Positions 47,458-60,738 of a DNA stretch of 64,000 bases are shown here, piece after piece. The position numbers and the translations under genes are program-made. Below the pieces are notes generated by a model that saw nothing but the letters and a program-made list of their open reading frames with translations, did no database searches and had not been told where the DNA came from. Source of the stretch: Ailanthus altissimus (Eukaryota; Streptophyta; Magnoliopsida; Sapindales; Simaroubaceae); NCBI GenBank assembly GCA_946807835.1, contig OX327704.1:5518001-5582000 (forward strand), given 5' to 3'. The number at the start of each line of letters is the position of its first letter. Positions within the stretch are counted from its first letter, which is position 1.

Positions 47458-49257
47458 ATGGCGTCAGATCCAAAGATTCACGCATTTGAAGAGGTCGCAA
47501 AGCACAACAAAACCAAGGATTGCTGGCTTATTATTTCTGGCAAGGTTTAATCTCTATCTCTTGCTCTCAATTTAATTTACATTTTAAAAATATTTATTTT
47601 TTTGGGTTGATATTAATCTGACCTCTGATAGATTTGTTTGAACTAGATCTTTTATTTGAAGTGTTTTCTAATTGGTATTGGGCGATTGATTTGAGATTTT
47701 GTTATGCTGCTAATGAATTTTTTTTCGAAGGAAATAAAGTATATCACTTTCCTATGGTTGACTTTTACCAAAATTAGCAAAACTTTAGTTGGTTGGTTAG
47801 TTCACGAGCTTTAGGAGGTATTGTGGGAACACATCCGTCATAAAATTCTCTACGTTGATTTAAATCTGAACCAATCACATTGTGTGTCCCACCTTGATTT
47901 CAGTGCCATCTGTACTTATGGGCGGTTTAGATTTCAATATTTGCTTAAGAAAGGAATTTTTTTTTTTTCTTCTATTATTTGAACCCTTGGTGAAAGAATA
48001 TGGTGATCTATAACTTGTGAGTGCATGAGGTGCTTGCATACAGACAGATTAACATATTGTACATTAAGTGAAGAAGATATGAGTTTGGTATTCATTTACA
48101 TCCACACCGGATAGCGCCTAGATTGCTTGCTTATAGATGTTCAAGAAAGAAACCTTAACAAGAAATCCTAGGAGTGCCCAGATAGAAAATGTGAAAGCTT
48201 AAAGTACAATTTTGGACTTTCTTACCAATAAAAGCAAAATATGACATTGTTTTTCGGATTAAGAGAGTTTGTCGAACTGAATATGAAATGTATTTAAACA
48301 GCACTTCAATTGAATGCATTTTCTTAAAAAAAAAAAACCGCATCAGCTGAAGTGTTTGGTAATCCCACGCTTTGCACTTAGCAGCTAAGGTTTACCAACC
48401 ACTCATCCATTTTTGTTTGACAGTTAGTTATTCCATCTCATAGCAGCTGCAAGTTAGAAGCCAGAGCACCTCAATCCCAAACATATTCTTAATTGGAAAA
48501 CTATAACATGGCACCCCATGTGTTTTGTTACACTCCATTAGGTGGGAAACAGTGCTCACCAGAGCCCATCTGTAATTATATATTTCAGAAAAGATCTCAA
48601 TCAACTTCTTCACCACATTAATATTTTCTGGACAGTGTCCATTTATGAATGGCCTACTTATTTATTGCACTTTCTCTCGTTGCTGCTTGGGCTAATTAGG
48701 TGCTTGTTTCTTTACCATTTTACTGCATGAGAAGAAATAGATAATAATTTAGCTCTCCGCTGTAGAAAAATTTTACAATCATATTGCATCCTTCATTTTA
48801 TCACTGATAAAAAGCTTTAAATGTAGGTTTATGATGTGACCTCGTTCATGGATGACCATCCTGGAGGGGATGAGGTTTTGATTTCCGCAACAGGTGAGTT
48901 ATTGATCATTAAACCCTTTGTTTTTTTAAAATTATATATTGGAGGGTGCATAGTGTAAGATTTTAAAGAGGAGGTTGATGTTGAATTCAGAATGAAATTT
49001 TTTCAGGGAAAGATGCGACAAACGATTTTGAAGATGTTGGTCACAGTGACTCTGCCAGGGATATGCTGGATAAGTACTATATTGGTGATATTGATTCATC
49101 AACTGTCCCTCAGAAACGTGCATATGTTCCGCCACAGCAACCCGCTTACAATCAGGACAAGACCCCTGAGTTTCTGATTAAGATTTTACAGTTCCTTGTG
49201 CCCCTCTTGATCTTGGGGTTAGCCTTTGCAGTCAGACACTTTACCAAGAAAGATTAA
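47458..49257 (+). CDS. CYB5: Cytochrome b5, ER tail-anchored
   Basis: Three coding exons, 47458-47544, 48827-48893 and 49007-49257, join in frame to 134 aa, the usual length of plant microsomal cytochrome b5. The protein starts MASDPKIHAFEEVAKHNKTK. The haem-binding core carries DDHPGGDEV (axial His40) and EDVGHSDSAR (axial His64). A Pro/Gln-rich linker (about 91-105) leads to a hydrophobic C-terminal anchor, LIKILQFLVPLLILGLAFAV, and a short basic tail RHFTKKD, as in tail-anchored ER isoforms. It donates electrons to fatty-acid desaturases, hydroxylases and P450s on the cytosolic ER face. Introns are GT-AG; the first is about 1.3 kb. All key residues are present, so it looks functional. The isoform letter cannot be fixed from the sequence alone. 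Confidence 0.97.
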
Positions 49258-51590
49258 TTTGGCGATATCAATAAAATGTTCCTCTTCTAGATGAGAAGCT
49301 GGTGATTGGAATCAGCTTTAGTTCTAGGACAACAACTTGTTATGTTTAGTTTCCTTGCAGTGTTTGTTTGTCAAAATTGAATAGTTGGTTCATAGTTCAT
49401 CTGAGATCTTTAGCAATGGTGTTTCATTGATTTTGATGGGATAATATTTAATTTTATTGGATGATAAATCAAGAGCTTGTTATCATTTTTCACATTTATT
49501 TTTTCTCCTGTTTGGGTGTTTTCCTATTGTTGGGTTTATGTTCATTTTGTTGCCAGTGGCCAAGGGTCAGTTTTGGAGTGCCATATAGAAAGCATTTTTG
49601 CTCGATAAGCACTCTTTTTAACTCGTCTTTATTAAATAAAGTATTTTGTCAGTTTGTTAATTATAACGAAGTTTTTTCAAAATGCTCTGGGTGTTTTGGT
49701 ATCTAAGAAATTATTAAAATGGACACTATTATTATTATTATTATGTAGTTATGTAAAGAAAAATAAATAAATATTGACATTGTAAAATATCTATTCGAAT
49801 TGCTATTCAATAATTTGGAATATTTGTACATCTAATTCATTTTTTAATAGAAAGAGTTCTTTAAAAAAATAACTGTATAATGATAATAATATTTTATTTT
49901 TTTTTCAAAATTTTATAATAATTGCAGTAGAAAGAAAATTAGCAAAATAATATTGTCATGACAATTATTATTATGCAAAATATTGATCTAAAAGAAAATG
50001 TATTTATTTGCTAAAGAAGTATAACAAAATTACACATTTAAAACCGGCATCACTTGCAATATATTATTCTAATTTTGCAAAATTTTCACCTTTTTTATTA
50101 ATTTATTGTCTACAAAAAAAATTAACTTCTATATTTATAGTTAAAAAAATATTATCTATTTTAAATTGTTATAACTTTGTTATAACTTTTTTATTTTTAC
50201 CCCTCGTCAAGTATAGACAAAAAAAAACTCATTACTATCATAAGCCTGGAATTTTAAATTGTGTTAAATGCATCTTTGAAAAGCCATTAAAACAATAACA
50301 TTTTATATTTATTTTTACAAAGAAAAACTATATATTTGATGCAATAATCTCCATCAAATCTTCCAATTGCACAAACTAGCAGATATTGATGTTTGTAACA
50401 TTTATCAGTTGAAGTCTACAACTATATGGCAGCAATATGATATAAGTGGGAACAGACACTTTTATGGAGATAAGTGATAGAAACCAACTAGACTTTCCAA
50501 ACATGAAAATCAATCTCCAAATGGTCGAAGAAAGGGGTAGGGAACTTGTTCTAATAACTTTATTTCCTTAGAAAGAGAGCATTGAGAACTATAACAAAAG
50601 GAAAATTGCACATTGTTAAAAGCTTCAGATCATCACCATCTTCACAAAATTTTTTGTCCACAATTCATCTGAGAACATTCTTCAAAATTGCAAATCCTTT
50701 GCAGCAGATTCAAGTTCACAAATATCTTAGCAATTTACAAATGGGTGAACAAGCTGAATCACTAATGTCAACTTTTGGTAATTTATAGCTGTTGTAACAA
50801 AATCAATTGAAAATGAAGGAAAAACAAAAGTTATAACTGTTGCAATTAATATCTTCATTATGAAGCACAAGCAACTTCCTAATACCTACCCCTTTTATAT
50901 GATATTGTTGTTTCAGTGCAATATACAATGGTTTCCACAGGAGTTAATCATGGGGTCACTGGAAATATTTGCCCTTAGCAGAGGCTCTCTGTAAGCCGTG
51001 ATAGAACCAAACATGAGAACACAGGTACAAACTACAAATGGATATGAACAATTATGTTACAAATTCCAATATACATGGACTAAATGGTAAGTGACAAAAT
51101 CAAAGCAAGCATGAACTAAATGGTAATACTCGTACAGAAGTAATCATCTGATACAAGAATAAGAAATTATTCCATCACATATAACATTCTGAAGGATGTC
51201 AGTAAAACAAGTTGTGTTAACCATATAAGAGGTTGTCCCAAAAGGGATTGAAATTTTATAGTTCGATGAAATTGTTATTCTGAAAGATACCATATCATTA
51301 GTCTAAAAGCAGAATGTAGAGGCCAAGGACGTGACTACAAACAAGCTTGTCAAACAGAATCCTTTCTGGTGATGAATATTAAAAAGAATAAACAAGGACT
51401 AAAAGTAATATCTAGTAGAAACTTGATAAATTTGCTTTGTAACTTGACAGGGGAAATCAAACTAAAAGATGCGAATATTAAATAAGAGACTGTGTACATT
51501 TCTACCAGTGAAGCATGATTACTAGTCATTCAAAAGATGAAGAGAGACCTCAGATAATGCTAGAAGTTGAGAGTGCAAGCCATTTTACTC
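49258..51590. other. Cytochrome b5 3' UTR and intergenic spacer
   Basis: Probable 3' UTR for the first 250-450 bases. The rest is AT-rich spacer without recognised elements. Confidence 0.45.
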
Positions 51591-52349
51591 AGTTAAAATT
51601 GGGTCCAAGGTGCTCCATCAGTAGCACAAAACACAAATAATTCTGACTCATCCTCCATTACAGAGAAGAGAGAGAGAGAAGAGAAAATGTAAAATAAAAT
51701 AAAAGACAGAAGTTCACTCATATCATCTAAGATAACCATCAAATATAATATGCAATCATGAATATAGCAGTATACTACATTGCATACACAAACGGCACAG
51801 AAACCTACTAAATATGCAATATATGAAGGAACAATCAATACTATATCTGAACTAATTGTTCATAGAGCTGAATCCAACAAAAGAAAGTAGCAATAAGATA
51901 AATTTTAATTTTAGTGTTTAGCTTGTTAACAATGATAAATTTTAATTTTAGTGTTTAGCTGGTTAACAATGATAAATTTTAATTTTAGTGTTTAGCTGGT
52001 TAACAATGATTGCACCATTTATTTGTAATTTGCATTATGAAGAAACTATATAAATTGGTAGAACATCAACAATGGGAGAAAAGGACTATTCTAACAATAG
52101 TACTCAAGGAAAAGAATAGCTGCTGTAGCTATCATTGAACTAGAATATAAGATAAAAGTTCAACCTCCCCCCCATGAAGCTATTAACATGGATTTGAGCT
52201 TGTTCATCATGATTGTGATTCCTGGAAAGAATTTTCTTCTAAGAAGGATGGAGGTGTGCATCAGATGTCCTTCAAAGGAAATTTGGTTTATTTTTTAATT
52301 AAAAAAATGCAAGTAGCCTGGTTAGACAAAAGGGTAAAATGATTTATAC
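51591..52349 (-). other. Possible 3' end of the TOPLESS-like gene
   Basis: Downstream (minus strand) of the last recognisable exon. A short terminal exon encoding DESELFVFCATDGAPWTQF before a stop (about 51597-51654) is conceivable after a CT-rich acceptor, but there is no homology support. It also contains the 37-bp tandem repeat. Confidence 0.2.
51897..52007. repeat. 37-bp tandem repeat, three units
   Basis: GATAAATTTTAATTTTAGTG units start at 51897, 51934 and 51971. Units 2 and 3 are identical; unit 1 differs by one base (CTTGTT for CTGGTT). Confidence 0.97.
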
Positions 52350-55272
52350 CTTTTTCTAAACCATGTACTCCACCACTAGTTGCTGTTAAGAACTGCTTTT
52401 CCTGACATGATCTATCAATAACAAAGGACGGAGCATGAGCAAGGTATGGTACTGTGGGTATATCTTTCAGTGAGATGGTCCCCTTATGAGCATTGGGCAT
52501 TTATATGGACACAATAAGGAACCCACCAGTCCATACTGCAGCATTAAAAGAATAGGAACTTCATTAACCAAGATTGCAATTGGCATTTACGTTGTTGTAA
52601 ATGAAGTCTTTTGCTTGACTTACGCTAATTTAATTATTTTTATGAGTCTTGATTTCTCCATGCTTGGAAACTTGAGTTTGTCTTGCAAAATAGGATTTTT
52701 CTCCACTAGCATTTTGAAATTGTCACACAAATAATCCATAGCAGTGTACTCAAGACAGAAGGTTACCCTGCCTGCATGTAAAATATTCACAAAAATATAT
52801 GTAATTTCTCAAAAACTTAAATAATCATTGAAATGAAGCTCAGGTTATTTTATTTCAAGCAACAGTATGAGGCTCACTGCAAATGCTTGGGGATGTTCTT
52901 TCAGGGAGCAAAACATTTAATGAACATGTTTGAGATAAAAAACTCCATCTCCAAAATATTTTAGAGAGCCATGGAATTATCTATAGCCCATAGGAAGGAA
53001 GAAACTCCCTGTTTACCTGCCTTCGCATCTCTGCAAATATTTTTTCTGAGTACATATTATCGTCAATCTTGGTGAATGCCGAGAGGTATTTCTCTGCCTT
53101 ATCCCACTCTCCCTTATTTATATACTCCCCAAAATAATTCATATTAAAGAAGATATTTGATTCTTGCTCCAATCTTCACCAATAGAAGCTAAAATCAATC
53201 TCAAATGTAATTGACGAAACCAAAGATTAAAGAATCGGATGAGTACTTATGAAGGTTTCTTTGAATCCTTCTTCATCAAGAAACTGAAGTATCAAGTAAA
53301 TAAGTTCTTCCTGCATAAAAATCAGTTAAGCAATCAGATTCAAAGGACATCAAAAGTGAATGCAAAGTAACAAATAACAAACAGATCTCACTTCATTTGC
53401 AAAATTTGGGTTCAAAATTCACTTCTTCTGAAAAGGATGGATAGATTAGATTTTCAGATGGTAATTAAATCCAAACATAAACAGAAGCTAAAAAAAGAAA
53501 GATTGATGAAATAGTGATTCACCTTTATATTTCTTTTTTCCTTTTGAGCACTAGGACAAATGAGACTGATTAGTGACAACAGTGCTGCTTTATTGACACT
53601 AGGAAAAACAACTTTATCTTGCAACGTGCGATTTCTCTTGACCAATACTTTTAGAATATCCAGCAATTTAGCCCTTGTAGATGTGGTCTTCGTATAGCAG
53701 AATAATTGTTCATTTTCCCTGCACATTTAATTTTCTACAAAATTGAAATTTTCAAATATGTATTTATAATTAACAAACTTTGAGAAGCTTCAGTCATGCC
53801 TTAAATCCTTCAAAGCAAAAAGCTTAGCTAATTCACCAACAATTCTATTGGGCAAAACAGAGAACACTTTCAAATCCTTCCAGAAAATGCTTACAGCCTC
53901 ACTTTGATCATTCCTGTAAACAGCAAACCCAAAACACAATGAGGAAGCAAAAACAAAACACATTGGCTAGGTTGTTATAGAAAGCACTATCTTATTTCTC
54001 TCTTATCTTATAACCCTTAAAAAAAAAAAGTTCAATCTATTTAAGTTGGATAAATATTCAAAAGCAAACCACTGTTAACTTCAAATACCGAGGAAGAAAA
54101 ATTTAAACTAAATAAGGATGCGATTTACGATTCAATAAAATTTTATTTCATCTTAATTTAGATAATCTAGTTTAAGTTTCATTTTTCCTAGGAAGTAATA
54201 GAAGATAGTACACATTCCAGATTTCCCTTTGTGTTTTTACCATGAGCTTCCGAACAAACAAACAGATGGTAATACGTGCAGGAACTTTTTAATACCTGTC
54301 CGGCGCTTCATAATATTTCTGCTTGCGCAACTCAAAGAACAACTTCCTTGAGTACCTATTATCATCCACATTTGTGAATACTGAAAGATACTTATCTGCC
54401 ATTTCCCATTCACCATTGATTATGGTTTCCTCAAAATGATTCATGCTGAAGAAAGTCTTTGACTCTTGCTCCAACCTTCATCAAAACAGCAAAATCCGTA
54501 CGATTTTAATTTACTATTTTAAAAGAATTTTTTTGTTTTGTTCTTTTTCTAGCATTCAAAAGATCAAAACCATGCCAAAATTTTGCTTCTAAAAGGAATA
54601 TCAGTTGTTTGATAATATGGACTAGCTTTGATTCTTACTGCACCCATAATCAAGTCACAATAGAGTACCTCCAAAATACAATTCATTGGGGAAGTTTGAA
54701 TGACTAATTAGACTTAGACTGGGTTTCAAGGAATCTCAAGCATCTTGAAAGAAGCGACAATTCGCTTTAAGCACTATTTATTAAAGTGCGTTTGGTAAAC
54801 AGAAGTTTCACTCCACAATTAAGTGTTTACTAAACTAAACACCCACAATTTTCTTTTGTTCTAAGAGATAGTGCTTAGTGCTTTCTCTCGACATAGACAC
54901 AGTATCTCTGTGCCAAACGGACCCCTAACGTTTTCTATTTTCTTCTTGAAGGACCCTATCATTTTAGAAACAACATTCCTAGCTTGCATGAATCTAGATT
55001 TCAACAGCAAAAGATGAAAACAAAAACAAAAAAATCTTACAAGTAAAATACCATAAGTACTGTACACATATTTTACAGCATAATCTAATTTTTTAAATTC
55101 AGCAAGAATGAAAAATGCTTTCATAATTACATTAAAAAAAAAAAAATCACAGAACAGAGATAAATGAAGGTGGGTCACCGTACGCTTGAAGACTGAGTTC
55201 GTAGTTCTCTTCATCGAGAAACTTCATTATCAATATTACGAGATCTCTGCAGGTATTCTTGTCAATGCACAT
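52350..55272 (-). pseudogene. TOPLESS-like LisH/CTLH gene, tandemly duplicated and decaying
   Basis: Minus-strand exons resemble the N-terminal domain of TOPLESS co-repressors, which bind EAR-motif repressors. Unit A: E1 55272-55184 (LisH: RDLVILIMKFLDEENYELSLQ), E2 54475-54296 (LEQESKTFFSMNHFEE..., CTLH), E3 53913-53800 (SIFWKDLKVFSVLPNR) and E4 53718-53523 (RENEQLF...RAKLLDILKVLV). Unit A stays in frame throughout; its E3-E4 intron would need a GC donor. Unit B repeats the pattern: E5 from 53310 (EELIYLILQFLDEEGFKETF), E6 53173-53017 (LEQESNIFFNMNYFGEY...), E7 52767-52624 (MLVEKNPILQDKLKFPS) and E8 52535-52350. Unit B lacks an E3 counterpart, the E5-E6 splice phase is off by one base, and E8 needs a frame change. 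No WD40 repeats follow. Unit A could still yield a short LisH-CTLH protein. Confidence 0.7.
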
Positions 55273-56940
55273 TCTCGTAAAATTGCTCGAATCACTGTGT
55301 TTGGTGTTGCAGGTAGAACAAGAATACGAGGGGTTGGTTTGTTTTCTTTTCTTTTGGGTGGACAGTGGAGACTACTACATGCATCTACTTTCACACGAAT
55401 GTTTTTGAAACTTTGCAAATCTATTGAAAACATTAGTGTTTAATTTTATTTATTTTTAAATGTTTTTTCCTTGTTATTTTTAAATTAAAAATTTATTATA
55501 TACCCAACTTTTTTCGTTTTTAATGTGAGGGAAGTTTGAACTCTTTATCTTTCGAACACAATTGGATTGTGAAATTTGATCGTGTTGTTGTTGCCCTCAA
55601 TATCTTATGTCCAACCCACTCAGGCTTATAATGTGCCAGCCCAAGTCCACTTGAATCTAAAATAAGCAAGCTCAAGTTTACTAATGGTTAGTTGGTTGAG
55701 CACCACCTAAGACTGATCTGGGCTCAACGACCTACCCTATGTTAGATAAGTTCTTGATCATGCTAAGATCAAGTAGCTTCATTAATTCCTGATAGTCGAG
55801 CATTACTTCTAATAAGTCGAGCACTCGCATTCGCCCCCTAACTAATGTCAAATTCGACTATACATCGAGACTTTTTAGGAATCCTTCCAACAAAATGTCT
55901 GCATCTTGTCAAGGACCAAGGACCAAGGATTGCATTAATCATAAGAACTCATTAGGTTCAGAGACCGCTCACTTTGTTGAGCAATTATGCCACCTAATTC
56001 ATAAATCTGAGGTTTTTGGACCGAACAAGACTCACCATCCACTCCCTCCATATAATGTGAAGCATAGAGCAATTGAACCAATGTCTCTTAAATTTCTGGA
56101 GCACGAACATGAGCTATGAGTAGCCAGGACATGCTACTTCCTCATGCACGGGATAAGGAAGTGCATTCTAATAATCTACGCACACCAAAAACAAGGATTA
56201 CTATCTTTCTCTACTTTTCTTTTCTTTTTTTTTTTTTTTACAAATTTTAACTTAAATTTCAGAGAGTCATTATTAGAATCATCATTGAACAGATTTAATT
56301 AACTTTGTGATTACAGTTAACAAGTATTAATCACTAAAAGTGCACAAGATAAACAATAATTAACCGACTACATTATTTAACTGTTTTTATAAAAATATAA
56401 ATTTATCTTTTAACTAAAGATTTCACATTTTGACCGAAGATTCTACAATAAATGGATTGAAATACATATTTTATTTATTTAATTACATATATATCAAACT
56501 CTTTTCTATTTAAATGTGAATAGTATTGGAATATTAAATCTATTGTTTTTATCTAATTTTTTATTTTCATTAATATTAAAATTTAAAAAATAATCCAATT
56601 TTTATTTTCATAGTTTCAGTTAAGTTTGACAACCCAATTAACCCGATCTCAAAATATTATCCCAAAAAAGTTGCCCCATGTCAATATCTCCTTAAGTTTT
56701 AAACAAAATTTACTACCACCTCTTTTTTCACTACAATATTTTGTGTCGCTTGTCATTTCTTTAATGATCATTTCCTATATTTTAAAAAATGTAGGCTTTT
56801 TGATACTATTGTACTCACTATTTTTTTTTTTAATTTGTTGGTTAAAACATTATTCTCTCCAAAAATTTTAACTTCTAAATTTTGTTGAGAAATATACACC
56901 AATAACTCTTATTTTAAATTTATTTTTTTATAATTATTAT
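55273..56940. other. Intergenic, mostly unassigned
   Basis: Upstream region of the TOPLESS-like gene, then a less AT-rich stretch at 55600-56160 that looks like a decayed LTR but has no partner. An AT-rich spacer follows. A T run lies at about 56226-56240. Confidence 0.35.
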
Positions 56941-59254
56941 TGAAATTTATACTCACGTATCATTCTAATTTTGTATGAATATTATATTTTTATACTTATG
57001 TAATAAATAAATATCTTATTAAATCGCTAATTATTTTTATTAAAGTAAGATACTTGTAATATTTCAGACATTGTATTGATTTAAAAGAGTTTATATGAAG
57101 TCAAAAGAGTTAGAATCTTATCTAAAATGAGATAAAGACCTGAGAATATACTTGCAATGACATAGTTGCAAATAATTGTAAACGTTGCTAAGAAATATCA
57201 TTGTATAAATATGTTTTCAAATTAAATATTCTTGATCTATTTCCACTGATTCAGGGTTTATCGAATGGAATCGATTAATATAGATCAATGTATGTCTATG
57301 TATGGATAGTCCAGATGGTTAATCTTAATAAACCATGAGCTTAATAGAAGTTCGTATAGATATACATGTATTTAGTAAGGACTGGATACTGAATTAGACT
57401 CAATAAAGACCTCTAATATATTTTCTATAAATTCGTTAATAGGGGGTCTTCTCGAGTTGAGTAGTATTTGTGGTCCTTAGACCTGAGCACCACGGTGGGC
57501 TTGTAAGTGATCTATCATATTTAGGTTCCACACATGTCAGAGACCTTTCATGGTCTGACCGTTGGGTGTCGCTAGGTATGGTTCGATGCTTATGGAGTCC
57601 GGTGTGTGTAGATATGGGATCCGTCAGTTTATATGGGAGAGTTAAATATCTAAATGCTCTAAGGTTGTATTCTAGAAAGTCTTATGGCCATAAGCATTTA
57701 ATCCGAAAAAAGAGTTTCATGTGAAGTAAATAATATTGCAAATATTTACTTGCAAAGGAATTTGCGTTTATTATTTATTGGAATACGAATTAAAAGAGAT
57801 AAAATTTATGGTTGAGTAATAGGGGATTTGACGATGTTGATCTATGTCTCCACTCTTTCAGGATATTAATGATGAAGAAATTGTACGAATATGAATTAAC
57901 CTCAACTTATATGATTTAACTCGCTATTTTGTATTATCTATAACATGTGTGGGGGGCCTTAGTTATAGACTTACAAAAATATTTCGTAAGATAAAATATG
58001 TGTGAACTTAGAGAGTCTTATTATATAAAATGTACGCGTTAAGCACGTGGGTATGGCACTAAATTAAATTATTCGATTCGGAAAGTTTTTTAAAAATACT
58101 TATTTATTTTAAAGTCTCTCAAAGAGTAGTTAAAGTTTAAGTGTTATATTTAAAATTGTGTCAAGTGAGACTTGACATTTTAATCTACTTAGTATATGCA
58201 TCAAATTGTACAAACAATTTGTATAGGTATTAAATTGGGCATTAATAAATATAGTTATTATTTTAATAAAATTATTATTATTTTATTTAAATTATATTAA
58301 TTGGTCATTTATTTATTTTAAGATTTTGAGAAGTAATTAAAATTTAAGTGTTAAACTTAAAATTGTATCAAATGAAACTTAACATTTTAATTTATTTAAT
58401 ATATACCTCATTTTGTGCCAATAATTTGTATAAATACTAATTAAGGTATTAATAGATATAATTATTTTTTAAATAAAATAATAATTATTTTATTTAATAT
58501 TAAAAATTCGTCCATTTGTATTAAAGTGAACAGATTCATTTGTTTAAATAGTATCATTCCCATTTTGTTTAATATAATTAGCTTTAAATAAAAGACATTG
58601 CAATTTGTTTTTTTTCATTGGTCATTAATGAATTAAAATGAAAAGCAATAGGGAATGAAATTAAAACAAGAGGTGGCAAATTCGTTCATTAACTTCTTAT
58701 TTATTTGGTCAAAAAATTATCTAACCATTAAGCATAAATTAAAGCATGAAAAAATAAGTTTGTTGACAACTCATACTTAAATTGAATTGCCACCAAAACA
58801 ATTTCAATTGGTTTGAATGGGTGGCAGTATGGTCTATAAATAATAGCCCATTTGTTTTTTTGTTATAACTAAGCAGAATTCAAACGAGGTGCATGTTAAG
58901 TGTTAGCATGATTAAATAAATAGATAAATGAATAAATGTTAATTATTAATATGAGAGATAAAATTTAAAATAAGAGTTGTTTTAGTAAAAAGTCCCTATT
59001 AGAATTAAATGTTATCATTTTAGTTTTGCAATTCTACTAGAATTGTGAATTAAAATTATTTGCGAGATCACTTCAAAATAAAATTCATAAAACAAAAACT
59101 ATTTCGAATTATCTTCAAAGATAATTTTATTTTATTAATATAATAAAATATATATATTTGTGTATTTTATTTTTGGTGCGCATGTTTTGCATGTGAGACA
59201 TACAAAAGTATTAAAATGCACAAATTCACGGTGTACCCACACATAGCACCAACA
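56941..59254 (+). mobile_element. Solo-LTR-like element, copy 4
   Basis: Start TGAAATTTATACTCACG aligns with copy 3's TGTTAGAATTTGTACTCACG. The right end is CA at 59253-59254. Flanks are ATTAT (56936-56940) and ATTAC (59255-59259), a target duplication with one mismatch. The length is 2314 bp. The core at about 57320-57650 ('cccacggtgggcttgtaag'-like, 'acatgtcagagacctttcatgg') is conserved with the other copies. No coding potential. Confidence 0.8.
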
Positions 59255-59259
59255 ATTAC

Positions 59260-60738
59260 AAAATTAAAATGTAATTTTTAATAGTCACAAAGATCAATTT
59301 TACACCATTTCATTATGAAGCATATTTTACTTCTATCCTATAATAGGTTATTTGAAATTTTCTTTAAAAATTTACTCAAAACACACTTTAAAAATTTTGA
59401 GTTTAAAAACAACCAAATCAAGTATTTAAACATTGATATTTTAAAAATTAGAAGTTAAAAAGATTAGATGAGAAGTAAAATTTATAAAAATAAGTGAAAA
59501 GAACGAAATTAAGAACTAAAAAGAAGGCGAACTCTAAAATTTCTCACGCTTCAAATTCTCTCTGCCTTGCATGCAAAACGCAAAAAGGGACCATATGCTC
59601 GACTACACGGCGTGAGGAGAGGCACGTAGCCCCTTCCTATGCCTCGCATGCAGGCGCACAGATAATTCTAAACATCGTCTTCTTATTTGTCCCCAATTTT
59701 TTTTTTCTTGATTCACCGTATTCTTTCACTTGACACAATTTATTTCTCTTTTTATCACAATAAATTATCATTATATTTTTATTTTTATATTTTTAAAACT
59801 AAACATAAAAGAAATTCAAAATATATTATTTATTCTCATTATACAAACAAAACAACAACATACAATCATGCAAATCACAACAATTTTTTATAAATTAATC
59901 CACAAAATTACTCATTCTCAATTTGTAAAAAACAAAATTTTAATTTATTTAGACAATAATAACCCTTTTTTATATTTTATATTTAAAATAACATGCTTTT
60001 TAAATTAAATTATTAGCAAAAACAATTTTTTTTTTCATTTATAGACATCTTAACTAATAAAAATTAACCAAATAATATTTACCATAAAAGATTATAACAT
60101 TTCTAAAAAAAGCTATTAGTGAACGTTTCTCAATTTTGCTTGATGTAAATGTTATGACATCTTATACTTAATTATGTTATCATAAAACTAAACTCTTTAT
60201 AAGAAATTTCATAGTCTTGGGTCTTGAAATGTTATAAGAAATTATGTTAAAATAATGAGGAGTTCTTGATCCTAACAAATAATAACCCAAAGCAGAGAGT
60301 TTATGCCTTCATGACCCAGAAAAGCGAAGAAAAGTAAACGACAATAAGAAAACAATACTCTTCATTCGCATTACCCAAAATACGCAACCTTTTGGAGATC
60401 ATATCATTAATATTCCTCATCATATGGTACATCCATTGGTAGTCCAGGCTCTGCCAGTCTGCTCACGCAAAGTATGGACCAATGTTTCCAGTTACTCCAG
60501 CATGCCAGGAGTGGGAAAATACAGCTTCATTCAAATAAATTTATCTTTCAAATAACGCCACTGCTACCTTAGCCTTGCGAGTCTGCAGCAGCAAAATAAG
60601 CAAAGCATAATTCGGATACTGAAAGCCTTGTCATTGTTCATTTCAAGCAGTGCCAAAAGAGACTTGGAATACTTAAGAGAACAATGATCCAGTAAATAAC
60701 TGAAGCACAAATCAGTGAACTAAACACTTGCAAAGCAG
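59260..60738. other. AT-rich spacer and TBC gene 3' UTR
   Basis: A local GC-rich patch at 59560-59660 has no recognised function. The last 300-400 bases (60350-60738) are probably the 3' UTR of the TBC gene on the minus strand. Confidence 0.4.

Noticed and set aside
51593..51838. 81-codon minus-strand ORF downstream of the TOPLESS-like exons
   Set aside because: No resemblance to TOPLESS sequence; at most its last part could be a terminal exon, noted with low confidence.
59494..59733. 79-codon ORF in a GC-richer patch
   Set aside because: No recognised motif; the cysteine spacing does not fit a known zinc-binding pattern.
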